NCBI RefSeq assembly: GCF_030209445.1 | Contig: NZ_JARVSD010000011.1 | Location: 248,001-312,000 of the forward strand | Source: Promicromonospora sp. MEB111 | GTDB lineage: Bacteria; Actinomycetota; Actinomycetes; Actinomycetales; Cellulomonadaceae | Direction: 5' to 3' | DNA length: 64,000 nt | Part shown: in pieces, positions 7,306 to 14,532 of the stretch | Numbering within the stretch: position 1 is the stretch's first letter | Layout: each line of letters starts with the position of its first letter | Made by a program: the position numbers and the translations under genes | The notes under the pieces: generated by a model | What the model was told of the DNA's origin: nothing | Seen by the model: the letters and a program-made list of their open reading frames with translations, nothing else | The model's database searches: none

Positions 7306-7470
7306 GTGGTGAGCGTGAGGCGTGACGAACCTCGGCCCGGTCCGCCGGGCGAGCGACCACCCGCGCGTGCGGCGTACCGACGAGAGGCCGGGACTTCCCG
7401 GCAAAGGAGTGGTGGCACCGCGACCTAGCCCCCGCCCGCTCCTCCAGGGCCTGCGCTCTCTGGAGGAACG
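7306..7470 (+). promoter_or_regulatory. T-box riboswitch, translational type, upstream of aspartyl-tRNA synthetase
   Basis: The conserved T-box core GGTGGCACCGCG is at 7411-7422, preceded by a Stem III-like hairpin (GCCGGG/CCCGGC, 7387-7402). Further upstream a helix GGTGGT/ACCACC (7306-7311/7356-7361) encloses GAGG/CCTC (7317-7320/7330-7333), whose loop holds GAC (7324-7326), an Asp codon. The bulge reads TGGC, which would pair with a G73-CCA tRNA end, as in tRNA-Asp/Asn, not A73 tRNA-Ile. Two exclusive helices are visible: CCTCCAG 7441-7447 with CTGGAGG 7460-7466 hides the Shine-Dalgarno, while AGGAG 7405-7409 can capture CTCCT 7439-7443 and free it. Uncharged tRNA should therefore switch translation on. 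The specifier assignment is inference. Confidence 0.82.
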
Positions 7471-8865
7471 ATGAGACCACCTGTGCCGTCCCCGACGGCG
7501 TCCCCGGCTCCGGCCGTGACCGCGTCCGCAGCGGTTCCCGCCCGCACCCTCGCGCGCGACCTGCCCGACGTCCCGCCTGGGTCCGTCGTGCGGCTGCAGG
7601 GCTGGGTGCACCGCCGTCGCGAGCTCGCGACCGTGACCTTCCTGGTGCTGCGCGACCGCACGGGTCTCGCCCAGGTCGTGGTGCGCTCCGGCGTCGGGCG
7701 GGAGGCGCCGGGCGTGCCGCCCGAGGAGACCACCGTGGAGGTGACCGGCACGGTCACCGCGAACCCGCAGGCACCCGGCGGCGTGGAGGTCACCGGGCTG
7801 GCGGGTGCCGGACCAAGCGACGCCGGACCGGTGATCACGCCGCTCACGGACGCCGCGGAGACCCCGCCGGTCGAGCTGTGGCGGCCTGCCCTGACCGCCG
7901 CCCTGCCCACGATGCTCGACCACGCCGCCGTCGCCTGGCGGCACCCCGCGCAGAAGGCGCGCTGGGAGGTCGCGGCGGCGAGCCTGCGCGGGTTCCGCGC
8001 GACGCTCGACGCGGCGGGCTTCACCGAGGTCTGCACGCCCAAGCTGGTCGGTACGGCCACGGAGTCGGGAGCGAACGTGTTCCCCGTCGACTACTTCGGC
8101 CGGCCCGCCTACCTCGCGCAGTCGCCGCAGTTCTACAAGCAGCAGATGGTCGGCGTCTTCGAGCGGGTCTACGAGGTGGGGCCGGTGTTCCGGGCCGAGC
8201 CGCACGACACCGTGCGGCACCTCGCGGAGTACCGCTCGCTCGACGTCGAGCTCGGGTTCGTGCGCGACCACCGCGACGTGCTGGCCGTGCTGCGCGACGT
8301 GCTGGCGGGGATGGCCGATGCCGTCCGCGGGTCGGGGGCCGCCGAGCGGCTGGGCGTCGAGGTGCCGCGGGTCCCGGCCGAGTTCCCGGTGCTGCACTTC
8401 GCCGACGCGCTGGAGCTCGTCGGGGCGCCGTCGGACGAACCCGACCTGGCACCCGAGCACGAGCGCGCTCTGGGGGAGTGGGCGCGGGCCGAGCACGGGT
8501 CGGACTTCGTCGCGGTCGAGGGCTACCCGATGGCCAAGCGGCCGTTCTACACGCACCCTGAGCCGGCTCGGCAGAGGCCCGGGGACTCCCGGTGGAGCAA
8601 CAGCTTCGACCTGCTGTTCCGCGGGCTGGAGCTGGTCACGGGCGGGCAGCGCCTGCACCGGTACGCCGACTACGTGGCGGCGATCGAGGCCCGGGGCGAA
8701 GACCCGGCGTCGTACGCGTCCTACCTGGAGGCGTTCCGGCACGGGATGCCGCCCCACGGCGGGTTCGCGATCGGGCTGGAGCGTTGGGTGGCGCGCCTCG
8801 TGGGGGCCGCCAACGTCCGCGAGGTGACGCCGTTCCCGCGGGACCTGCACCGGCTGACGCCGTAG
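7471..8865 (+). CDS. aspS2: Archaeal-type (probably non-discriminating) aspartyl-tRNA(Asp/Asn) synthetase
   Basis: A 464-residue class IIb aminoacyl-tRNA synthetase. An OB-fold anticodon-binding domain (about 30-125, VVRLQGWVHRRRELATVTFLVLRD) is followed by the catalytic core: motif 2 EVGPVFRAEPHDTVRHLAEYRSLDVEL (shown in the family as FR-E...T-RH--E) and motif 3 HGGFAIGLERWV. The length and the short insert match archaeal/eukaryotic-type AspRS rather than the about 600-residue bacterial AspS, so this is a second, shorter type. Such enzymes often charge both tRNA-Asp and tRNA-Asn, with GatCAB converting Asp-tRNA(Asn) to Asn-tRNA(Asn). A GGAGG lies 5 nt before the ATG and is sequestered in the T-box leader. 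The first 25 residues are Ala/Pro-rich and may not be conserved. Confidence 0.85.
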   Translation: MRPPVPSPTASPAPAVTASAAVPARTLARDLPDVPPGSVVRLQGWVHRRRELATVTFLVLRDRTGLAQVVVRSGVGREAPGVPPEETTVEVTGTVTANPQAPGGVEVTGLAGAGPSDAGPVITPLTDAAETPPVELWRPALTAALPTMLDHAAVAWRHPAQKARWEVAAASLRGFRATLDAAGFTEVCTPKLVGTATESGANVFPVDYFGRPAYLAQSPQFYKQQMVGVFERVYEVGPVFRAEPHDTVRHLAEYRSLDVELGFVRDHRDVLAVLRDVLAGMADAVRGSGAAERLGVEVPRVPAEFPVLHFADALELVGAPSDEPDLAPEHERALGEWARAEHGSDFVAVEGYPMAKRPFYTHPEPARQRPGDSRWSNSFDLLFRGLELVTGGQRLHRYADYVAAIEARGEDPASYASYLEAFRHGMPPHGGFAIGLERWVARLVGAANVREVTPFPRDLHRLTP

Positions 8866-8921
8866 CCGTCGCGTCTCCCGTCGCGCCCGGGCGGGCAGCC
8901 CCTCCTGGCTGTCGGTCGGGG

Positions 8922-8943
8922 TGTCAGTGGCCACCGCTACTTT
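8922..8943 (+). promoter_or_regulatory. PafBC-type (RecA-NDp) DNA-damage promoter before the DUF4132 gene
   Basis: TGTCAGTG (8922-8929), 8 nt, then TA-N3-T (8938-8943) matches the published mycobacterial RecA-NDp/PafBC pattern TGTCRGTG-N8-TA-N3-T at every defined position. The predicted start of transcription is near 8950, leaving an untranslated leader of about 70 nt before the ATG at 9021. Confidence 0.8.
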
Positions 8944-9020
8944 GTGCGCGTGCTGCTGAAGGCGGCACGATCCAGGGGCGAGCTCTGCCCCGATGGCCGA
9001 CGACGACGTGATGGGGCGAG

Positions 9021-12000
9021 ATGCTGCAGGAGCTGATGGACCGGGTGCGGGGCGGCGACGAGACGGCGCGAGGCGTGGCGGATGCGCTGGCGCCGCTGTC
9101 GCTGATCAGCACCGGTCTGTACGAGGACGCGGTGGGTTACGTGCTGGAGGGCACGACGCCGGAGGTCCTGACCCAGGTGGCGTCCGCCGCCACGGACGAC
9201 GTCGACCGGCTGCTCGACCAGCCGGGCCGCACCACCTACTGGTCGAGCTGGGTCTCGCCCGACCTCGTCAAGAAGGTCGCCGCCCAGCACAAGAACTGGA
9301 CCACCGACAAGGGTGTCAACGGCCGTCGCCGTGTCTACGCCGTCGGCGCCATGGCGCAGGTGGTCCGTCTCGCCCGGCTGCTGGCGCAGGCCTGCGAGAC
9401 GGTCGAGATCCCGGGTGTGCCCGAGTGGCTCTCGCTCCTGGTGCACGACATCGGCCACATCGGCACGCCCAAGCGCAACCGTCCCGGCAACGGGGACCAG
9501 GCCACGCGCACGCGCTGGACGCCGGCGATGTTCGAGGAGGCCGCGGTCGAGGGCGGCGTGCCGGCCGACGACGCCCCGCGCACCGTGCTGGTGGCGATCG
9601 TGCACCGCTCCTCGAAGGGCCGCTCCTGGTACTCGGACGCCCGCGAGGGGATCATGAAGTCCGCCGCGTTCGGCGAGTTCGTGGGCCTGCACGCCGTGCT
9701 CCTGGCCGACGTCGTCCCCGGGCTGACCGCAGCGAGCAAGGAGGAGGTGCTCGACCGGATCGGCAAGCGCATCTCGACCCAGGAGGTCCCGAGCGACGAG
9801 TTCGCGCGGATCGTCGCGGGTCTCGCCGCCGACCCGGCCAAGGGCGTGCGCATCGCGGCGCTCCAGCACCTCGCGACCCTGCCCGACGACCGGCAGGTGG
9901 CGCTGCTCGCGCCCTTCCTGACCACGGCGAAGTCGGGAGCGCTCGGCGAGGCCGTGACGCGGCTGGCCGCGCTGGACGGTGGCCTCGCCGCGTGCGAGGC
10001 GGCGCTCGCCACGCTGCGCGACGAGAACGGGAAGATCGCGGCCGGGCAGGGCGCGCGCGTCAAGCTGCTGGAACAGACCGTCGAGCGCTCCCGCGCGCTG
10101 GAGACGCCCGCGCAGGACGTCGTCATCGACCTCCCGGAGTGGGAGTCGCTGCCCGACCCGGTGCTCGACGACGCGTGGGTCAAGCAGCTCCGCACCGACG
10201 TCGAGCAGGCGACCGCCCGGGCCCGGACCAACCTCGACGAGGCCCGGAAGAACGCGAAGGCCGGCGGCCACGACTGGGTGCTCAAGACCGCCCAGAACAA
10301 CCTCAAGCAGCTCGAGAAGATCACCGCCAAGGACGTCGAGGCCCTCCCGCGGGTGCTCACGGCGAAGGCTCCGGCTCGGCAGCTCGGCAGCTCGCCCCTG
10401 GTCGCCTGGCTCACGGACCGGCGCCACGAGCCGTTCGCCGACCAGGGCCTGATGTTCCACGTGCGCCTGCGGGCGCTGGTCCACGGCGGCCGCAGCGACG
10501 GCAACAACCTGCTGTGGAGCCTGCGCGGGCACCTCGACGAGATCACCGACCTGCGCCAGCTCCACGACGGCCTCGAGCGCGCCGGGATCCCGGACGTCGA
10601 GCGGCTCGTCACCGATCTCGTCCTGAACCGCTGGTGGGGGCACGAGGAGATCCCGGCGCCGGTCGCCTGGCCCTGGTTCGCCGAGCGCCCCGAGATCCTG
10701 GAACGCGCCCTGCGGACCGGGGACGGCGGCGAGCGCACCGGCAAGGCGCTCGCGATGCTGCGCGAGTTCCCCGCCCTGCCGCCGATGCTGCTGCCCAAGC
10801 TCACGGCGCTCGCGCTCGGTGCGGGCAAGACCCACCGTGTCACGGCGCAGCAGGTCCTGGAGGCCCACACCGGGGCGCGGTCCCTGGCCGAGCAGGCGCT
10901 CGCGGACAGCAAGGGCGAGGTGCGTGCGTCGGCCGCGGTTTGGCTCGCCCGCATCGGTGACCCCGCCGCGGTGCCCGCGCTGCGCGCCGCCCTGAAGAAG
11001 GAGCGTCGCGAGGCGGCGCGGGCCGCGCTGCTCTCGGCCCTGGAGACGCTCGGCGACGACATCTCGGCCGACCTCGCGCCGGAGATCCTGCTGGCCGAGG
11101 CCGTCAAGGGCCTCAAGGCGAGGATCCCGGCGAGCCTCGACTGGTTCCCGTTCGAGCAGCTCCCGGAGGTGCGGTGGGCGGGTGCTGCTGGTGCTGGGGC
11201 CGGTGCCGGGGTCGCCGGCGAGGCTGGCGGCGTCGTGCCGCGGGACGTCGTGCGCTGGTGGGTCGTCCTGGCCACCAAGCTGAAGGCGCCCAGCGGCGAG
11301 GGCCTGATCGCCCGGTACGTCGGGCTGCTGGACCCGGCCTCGCGGGCCGCGCTCGGCTCGTTCGTGCTGCGCGCCTGGGTCGCCCAGGACACCCGCAACC
11401 CGTCCGTGGAGCACTCCCGCGAGTACGCCGACCAGCACGCGCAGTCCCGCTGGGACAACCTGCAGTCCGCGATCAAGCGCTACCCCGAGTACTACTCGGA
11501 CCAGGCCGGGCAGACCGTCGAGGACTTCTGGAAGAGGCTCTACCGCGAGGACCAGGCCACGTATCTCGGGTCGGCCACGCAGGAGAAGGGGCTGCTCGCG
11601 CTGACCGTCGGGATGCCCGGGGCCGGGCTGGCGACGACCGCGCAGCACTACTTCGCCGCGCACAAGGGCCGCCGCGCCCAGGCCGAGTACCTGGTGCGGG
11701 CGCTCGCCGCCAACGGCGACCGGGCCGCGGTGCAGCAGCTGCTCGCGGTGTCACGCCGGTTCAAGCAGCGCACGGTCCAGGAGACGGCCGGGGTGCTCGC
11801 CCAGGACATCGCCGACCGCAACGGCTGGGACGGCGACCAGCTCGCCGACCGTACGGTCCAGACGGCCGGGTTCGACGACGACGGCATCCTGCGCCTCGAC
11901 CTCGGCGGACCCTCTGCTGCCGGGAACGACGGTGGCGCCGACGGCGGCGAGGCGCGCGTGGTCACCGGGCGCATCACCGAGGCGTTCACGCTCGAGCTGC

Positions 12001-12920
12001 GCAACCCGGCGGGCAAGGTCGTCAAGGCTCTGCCGGCCAAGCGCGCGTCCGACGACGACGAGGTGTATGCCGAGGCGAAGCGGCAGCTCAAGGAGTCGCG
12101 GGCCGAGCTCAAGGCCGTCGTCGCGCTGCAGACCCAGCGGTTCGCCGAGGCCATGGTCACGGGCCGCACGTGGAGCGCCGCCGACTGGCGCGAGTTCGTG
12201 CTGGGGCACCCGCTGATGTCCCGCCTGGCCGCGCGCCTGGTGTGGGCGGCGGAGCTGCCCGGCACTGATGGTGCTGCCGGTGCCGCCGGCGCGGGTACGA
12301 CGGCTGGCCCGACCGTGACGTTCCGGCCGGGCGACGGCGGCGCGCTGATCGGTGTCGACGACGAGGACGTCACCCTGCCGGACGACGCCCGGGTGTCGCT
12401 GGTGCACGCCGCCACCCTCGGGGACGACGACGAGACCGGCGCGCCCGCCTGGCGCGGCCACCTCGCCGACTACGAGATCACACCGCTGTTCGACCAGGGC
12501 CTGGGAGCCGAGGCGGACGACGCCGGCGGGCTGCCGGACCTGCCGGGTGAGGCCACCGTGGTCGACACCCGGAAGGGCTGGCTCAGCGACTCGTTCACGA
12601 TCCGCGGCCGTGCCACCAAGCTCGGGTACTCACGCTCGCAGGCCGAGGACGCCGGCTGGTTCTCGGCCTACCGCAAGGAGTACCCGACCCTCGACCTCAC
12701 GGTCGAGATCGAGTTCACCGGGGCGTTCCTGCCCGAGGAGAACATCACCGCGGCCGTCCAGGAGCTGGTGTTCCGCCGTACCGGGACGTGGGACGACCGG
12801 GGCCGGCTCAAGCTCAAGGAGGTGCCGAAGGTGCTGCTCGCGGTGTCCTACCGGGACTACGTGACCGTGGCCGAGGGCGGGGCCTTCGACCCGGACTGGG
12901 AGAAGAAGAGCCAGTACTGA
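9021..12920 (+). CDS. DUF4132 / HEAT-repeat protein (YehI/MolR-like), first gene of MoxR-VWA-SWIM system
   Basis: A 1299-residue protein. Residues 1-230 are helical and include LLVHDIGHIGTPKRN, where H142-D143 plus H146 resemble an HD-phosphohydrolase motif, though the usual upstream His is not evident. Helical repeats follow, clearest at about 630-685 (RASAAVWLARIGDPAAVPALR, a HEAT-like unit), then an Ala/Gly linker near 718-735. The C-terminal third (about 950-1150) is recognisable as DUF4132: FTLELRNPAGKVVKALP, EAKRQLKESRAELKAVV and HPLMSRLAARLVW. E. coli YehI (MolR) combines the same domain with neighbours YehL (AAA+), YehM (DUF5682), YehP (VWA) and YehQ (SWIM), and all four follow here in order. 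Function is unknown; a large scaffold or client-binding subunit for the MoxR/VWA pair is inference. Transcription should start at the PafBC-type promoter just upstream. Confidence 0.85.
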   Translation: MLQELMDRVRGGDETARGVADALAPLSLISTGLYEDAVGYVLEGTTPEVLTQVASAATDDVDRLLDQPGRTTYWSSWVSPDLVKKVAAQHKNWTTDKGVNGRRRVYAVGAMAQVVRLARLLAQACETVEIPGVPEWLSLLVHDIGHIGTPKRNRPGNGDQATRTRWTPAMFEEAAVEGGVPADDAPRTVLVAIVHRSSKGRSWYSDAREGIMKSAAFGEFVGLHAVLLADVVPGLTAASKEEVLDRIGKRISTQEVPSDEFARIVAGLAADPAKGVRIAALQHLATLPDDRQVALLAPFLTTAKSGALGEAVTRLAALDGGLAACEAALATLRDENGKIAAGQGARVKLLEQTVERSRALETPAQDVVIDLPEWESLPDPVLDDAWVKQLRTDVEQATARARTNLDEARKNAKAGGHDWVLKTAQNNLKQLEKITAKDVEALPRVLTAKAPARQLGSSPLVAWLTDRRHEPFADQGLMFHVRLRALVHGGRSDGNNLLWSLRGHLDEITDLRQLHDGLERAGIPDVERLVTDLVLNRWWGHEEIPAPVAWPWFAERPEILERALRTGDGGERTGKALAMLREFPALPPMLLPKLTALALGAGKTHRVTAQQVLEAHTGARSLAEQALADSKGEVRASAAVWLARIGDPAAVPALRAALKKERREAARAALLSALETLGDDISADLAPEILLAEAVKGLKARIPASLDWFPFEQLPEVRWAGAAGAGAGAGVAGEAGGVVPRDVVRWWVVLATKLKAPSGEGLIARYVGLLDPASRAALGSFVLRAWVAQDTRNPSVEHSREYADQHAQSRWDNLQSAIKRYPEYYSDQAGQTVEDFWKRLYREDQATYLGSATQEKGLLALTVGMPGAGLATTAQHYFAAHKGRRAQAEYLVRALAANGDRAAVQQLLAVSRRFKQRTVQETAGVLAQDIADRNGWDGDQLADRTVQTAGFDDDGILRLDLGGPSAAGNDGGADGGEARVVTGRITEAFTLELRNPAGKVVKALPAKRASDDDEVYAEAKRQLKESRAELKAVVALQTQRFAEAMVTGRTWSAADWREFVLGHPLMSRLAARLVWAAELPGTDGAAGAAGAGTTAGPTVTFRPGDGGALIGVDDEDVTLPDDARVSLVHAATLGDDDETGAPAWRGHLADYEITPLFDQGLGAEADDAGGLPDLPGEATVVDTRKGWLSDSFTIRGRATKLGYSRSQAEDAGWFSAYRKEYPTLDLTVEIEFTGAFLPEENITAAVQELVFRRTGTWDDRGRLKLKEVPKVLLAVSYRDYVTVAEGGAFDPDWEKKSQY

Positions 12921-12957
12921 GCCCTGTCCTGCCTGAGCTCTGTGCTGACTGAGCTCT

Positions 12958-12989
12958 GTGCTGCGCGGGTCGCGATACCCGCGCAGCAC
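12958..12989 (+). terminator. 13-bp perfect hairpin after the DUF4132 gene
   Basis: Arms 12958-12970 and 12977-12989 are exact complements with a 6-nt loop CGCGAT. There is no T run. It lies 38 nt after the DUF4132 stop and before the gene remnant, so it may attenuate transcription into the MoxR gene, which has its own promoter. Confidence 0.55.
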
Positions 12990-13059
12990 GGCTCGCTCAG
13001 CCGCTCCTGGCCGCGGGACCGATCGACGAGCTCCGGCTCATCAGCGGCGCATCGCCGCC

Positions 13060-13235
13060 GTGTCGGTGACACCCGCGCCTACACCAAGTACCCGCGTCCC
13101 GGCGTCACCGTGGAGATCGCGTTCACCGGCGCCCACCTGGCGGCGGCGCTCGTCGCGGTCTCGGACCGGGCGTACGTGACGGTGGCCCAGGCAGGGTCGT
13201 TCGACCCCGACCGGGCGAGGAAGAGCAGGTTCTGA
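13060..13235 (+). pseudogene. Remnant duplicate of the DUF4132 C terminus
   Basis: The frame ending at 13235 encodes AYTKYPRPGVTVEIAFTGAHL, then VSDRAYVTVAQAGSFDPDRARKSRF. The end of the intact DUF4132 protein reads AYRKEYPTLDLTVEIEFTGAFL, then VSYRDYVTVAEGGAFDPDWEKKSQY. The two are clearly homologous, with about 33 residues missing from the middle of the remnant. The 5' part of this open frame (from 12942) shows no similarity and no ribosome site. It is therefore a degraded copy of the gene's 3' end, left by a tandem duplication or by loss of a second DUF4132 paralogue. A second PafBC-type promoter follows within 16 bp. Confidence 0.75.
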
Positions 13236-13250
13236 GCTGACCTACGGCGG

Positions 13251-13272
13251 TGTCAGTGGCTCCCGCTACCTT
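13251..13272 (+). promoter_or_regulatory. Second PafBC-type (RecA-NDp) promoter, before the MoxR gene
   Basis: TGTCAGTG (13251-13258), 8 nt (GCTCCCGC), TA (13267-13268), N3, T13272 again fits TGTCRGTG-N8-TA-N3-T exactly. Sequence around it resembles the first promoter (shared GTGTCAGTGGC and CCGCTAC), as expected if promoter and upstream gene were duplicated together. The MoxR ATG is 130 bp downstream. Confidence 0.8.
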
Positions 13273-13401
13273 GATCGCACGCTGACCGGAGCAGCCCTGA
13301 CCTGGGGCGAAACGTCGCTGCCACGTCGGCCACCACTCGAAGTACCTCGAAACGCCAGCACCCGAAACGCCATCACTCGAACGCAAGCACCGAAGGACGT
13401 C

Positions 13402-14532
13402 ATGACCACGGACACCACCATCTCAGCCGGCACGACCGCCGATGCCGAGATCCGCCCGCCCGCCGAGATCCGTTACGCCGCCGAGCTGGCGACGCTCGAC
13501 GCCTGGGACACCGAGCGCGGGCACGAGCGACCCCCGGGCTGGCGGCTCAGCCCGCGGGCCGTGCGGGCGTTCGTCGTGGGCTCCGAGGAGCTCGGCGTGA
13601 CCCGCAAGTTCTACGGTGACGACCCGCTGGTGGACCGCGCCGTCGTCTCCCTGATGGGGCGGCAGGGCCTGATGCTCGTGGGTGAGCCCGGCACGGCCAA
13701 GTCGATGCTGTCGGAGCTGCTGTCGGCGGCGGTGTCGGGCAGCTCGACCCTGACGGTGCAGGGCACCGCGGGCACCACCGAGGACCACGTCCGGTACTCG
13801 TGGAACTACGCGCTCCTGGTGTCCGAGGGGCCGAGCGAGCGGTCGCTGGTGCCGTCGCCGATCTGCACGGGTATGCGCGAGGGGCGTGTCGTGCGCTTCG
13901 AGGAGATCACGCGTTGCGCGCCCGAGATCCAGGACACGCTCGTGTCGATCCTGTCGGAGAAGCAGCTGATGGTCCCCGAGCTCGGGCCCGACGCGCGGGT
14001 CGCCGCCCGCCCCGGCTTCACCGTGATCGCGACGGCGAACCTCAAGGACCGCGGTGTGCACGAGATGTCGGCGGCCCTCAAGCGCCGGTTCAGCTTCGAG
14101 ACCGTGGCGCCGGTGCGCGACCGCGCGTTCGAGATCGAGCTGGTGCAGCGCCAGCTCGCGGCCGAGCTGGGACCGGAGGGCGACCGCCCCGAGGTGCCGC
14201 GCGACGTGCTCGAGGTGCTGGTCACCGTCTTCCAGGACCTGCGGACGGGCAGCACCCGCGAGGGCGCGCCGGTCAAGCGACCGGAGACGGTCATGTCCAC
14301 GGCCGAGGCCGTCAACGTCGCCGTCGCCGCCTCGCTGGAGGCCCGGTACCTCGGCGACGGCACGGTGACCGCCGCCGAGGTGGCGCGGCAGGTCGCGGGC
14401 GTGGCGCTCAAGGGCGAGGAGGAGGACGCGCGCCGGCTGCGGCACTACGTGGACAACGTGGTGCGCGAGCGTGCCCGCACCGACGCGCGCTGGAAGGCGT
14501 TCTTCACCGCGGCAGAACCGCTGTGGCGGTGA
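13402..14532 (+). CDS. MoxR-family AAA+ ATPase (YehL-like)
   Basis: A 376-residue AAA+ protein. Walker A is GEPGTAKS (94-101), Walker B is VVRFEE (163-168), sensor 1 is FTVIATANLKDRG, and the arginine-rich SAALKRRFSFETV follows at about 225-240. A C-terminal helical lid follows, ending VRERARTDARWKAFF. MoxR ATPases act as chaperones that, with a VWA-domain partner, remodel or activate a client or insert a cofactor. AAGGA lies about 7 nt upstream of the ATG. The stop overlaps the GTG of the DUF5682 gene by 4 bp. A dedicated PafBC-type promoter precedes the gene, so the last four genes can be expressed without DUF4132. Confidence 0.93.
   Translation: MTTDTTISAGTTADAEIRPPAEIRYAAELATLDAWDTERGHERPPGWRLSPRAVRAFVVGSEELGVTRKFYGDDPLVDRAVVSLMGRQGLMLVGEPGTAKSMLSELLSAAVSGSSTLTVQGTAGTTEDHVRYSWNYALLVSEGPSERSLVPSPICTGMREGRVVRFEEITRCAPEIQDTLVSILSEKQLMVPELGPDARVAARPGFTVIATANLKDRGVHEMSAALKRRFSFETVAPVRDRAFEIELVQRQLAAELGPEGDRPEVPRDVLEVLVTVFQDLRTGSTREGAPVKRPETVMSTAEAVNVAVAASLEARYLGDGTVTAAEVARQVAGVALKGEEEDARRLRHYVDNVVRERARTDARWKAFFTAAEPLWR

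Noticed and set aside
13061-13082. TGTCGGTG at 13061 as a third perfect PafBC promoter
   Set aside because: After 8 nt the next bases are GC, not TA, and it lies inside the gene remnant.
13800-14528. Extended N terminus of the DUF5682 protein
   Set aside because: It lies entirely over the MoxR gene in another frame and translates to Arg-rich low-complexity sequence.
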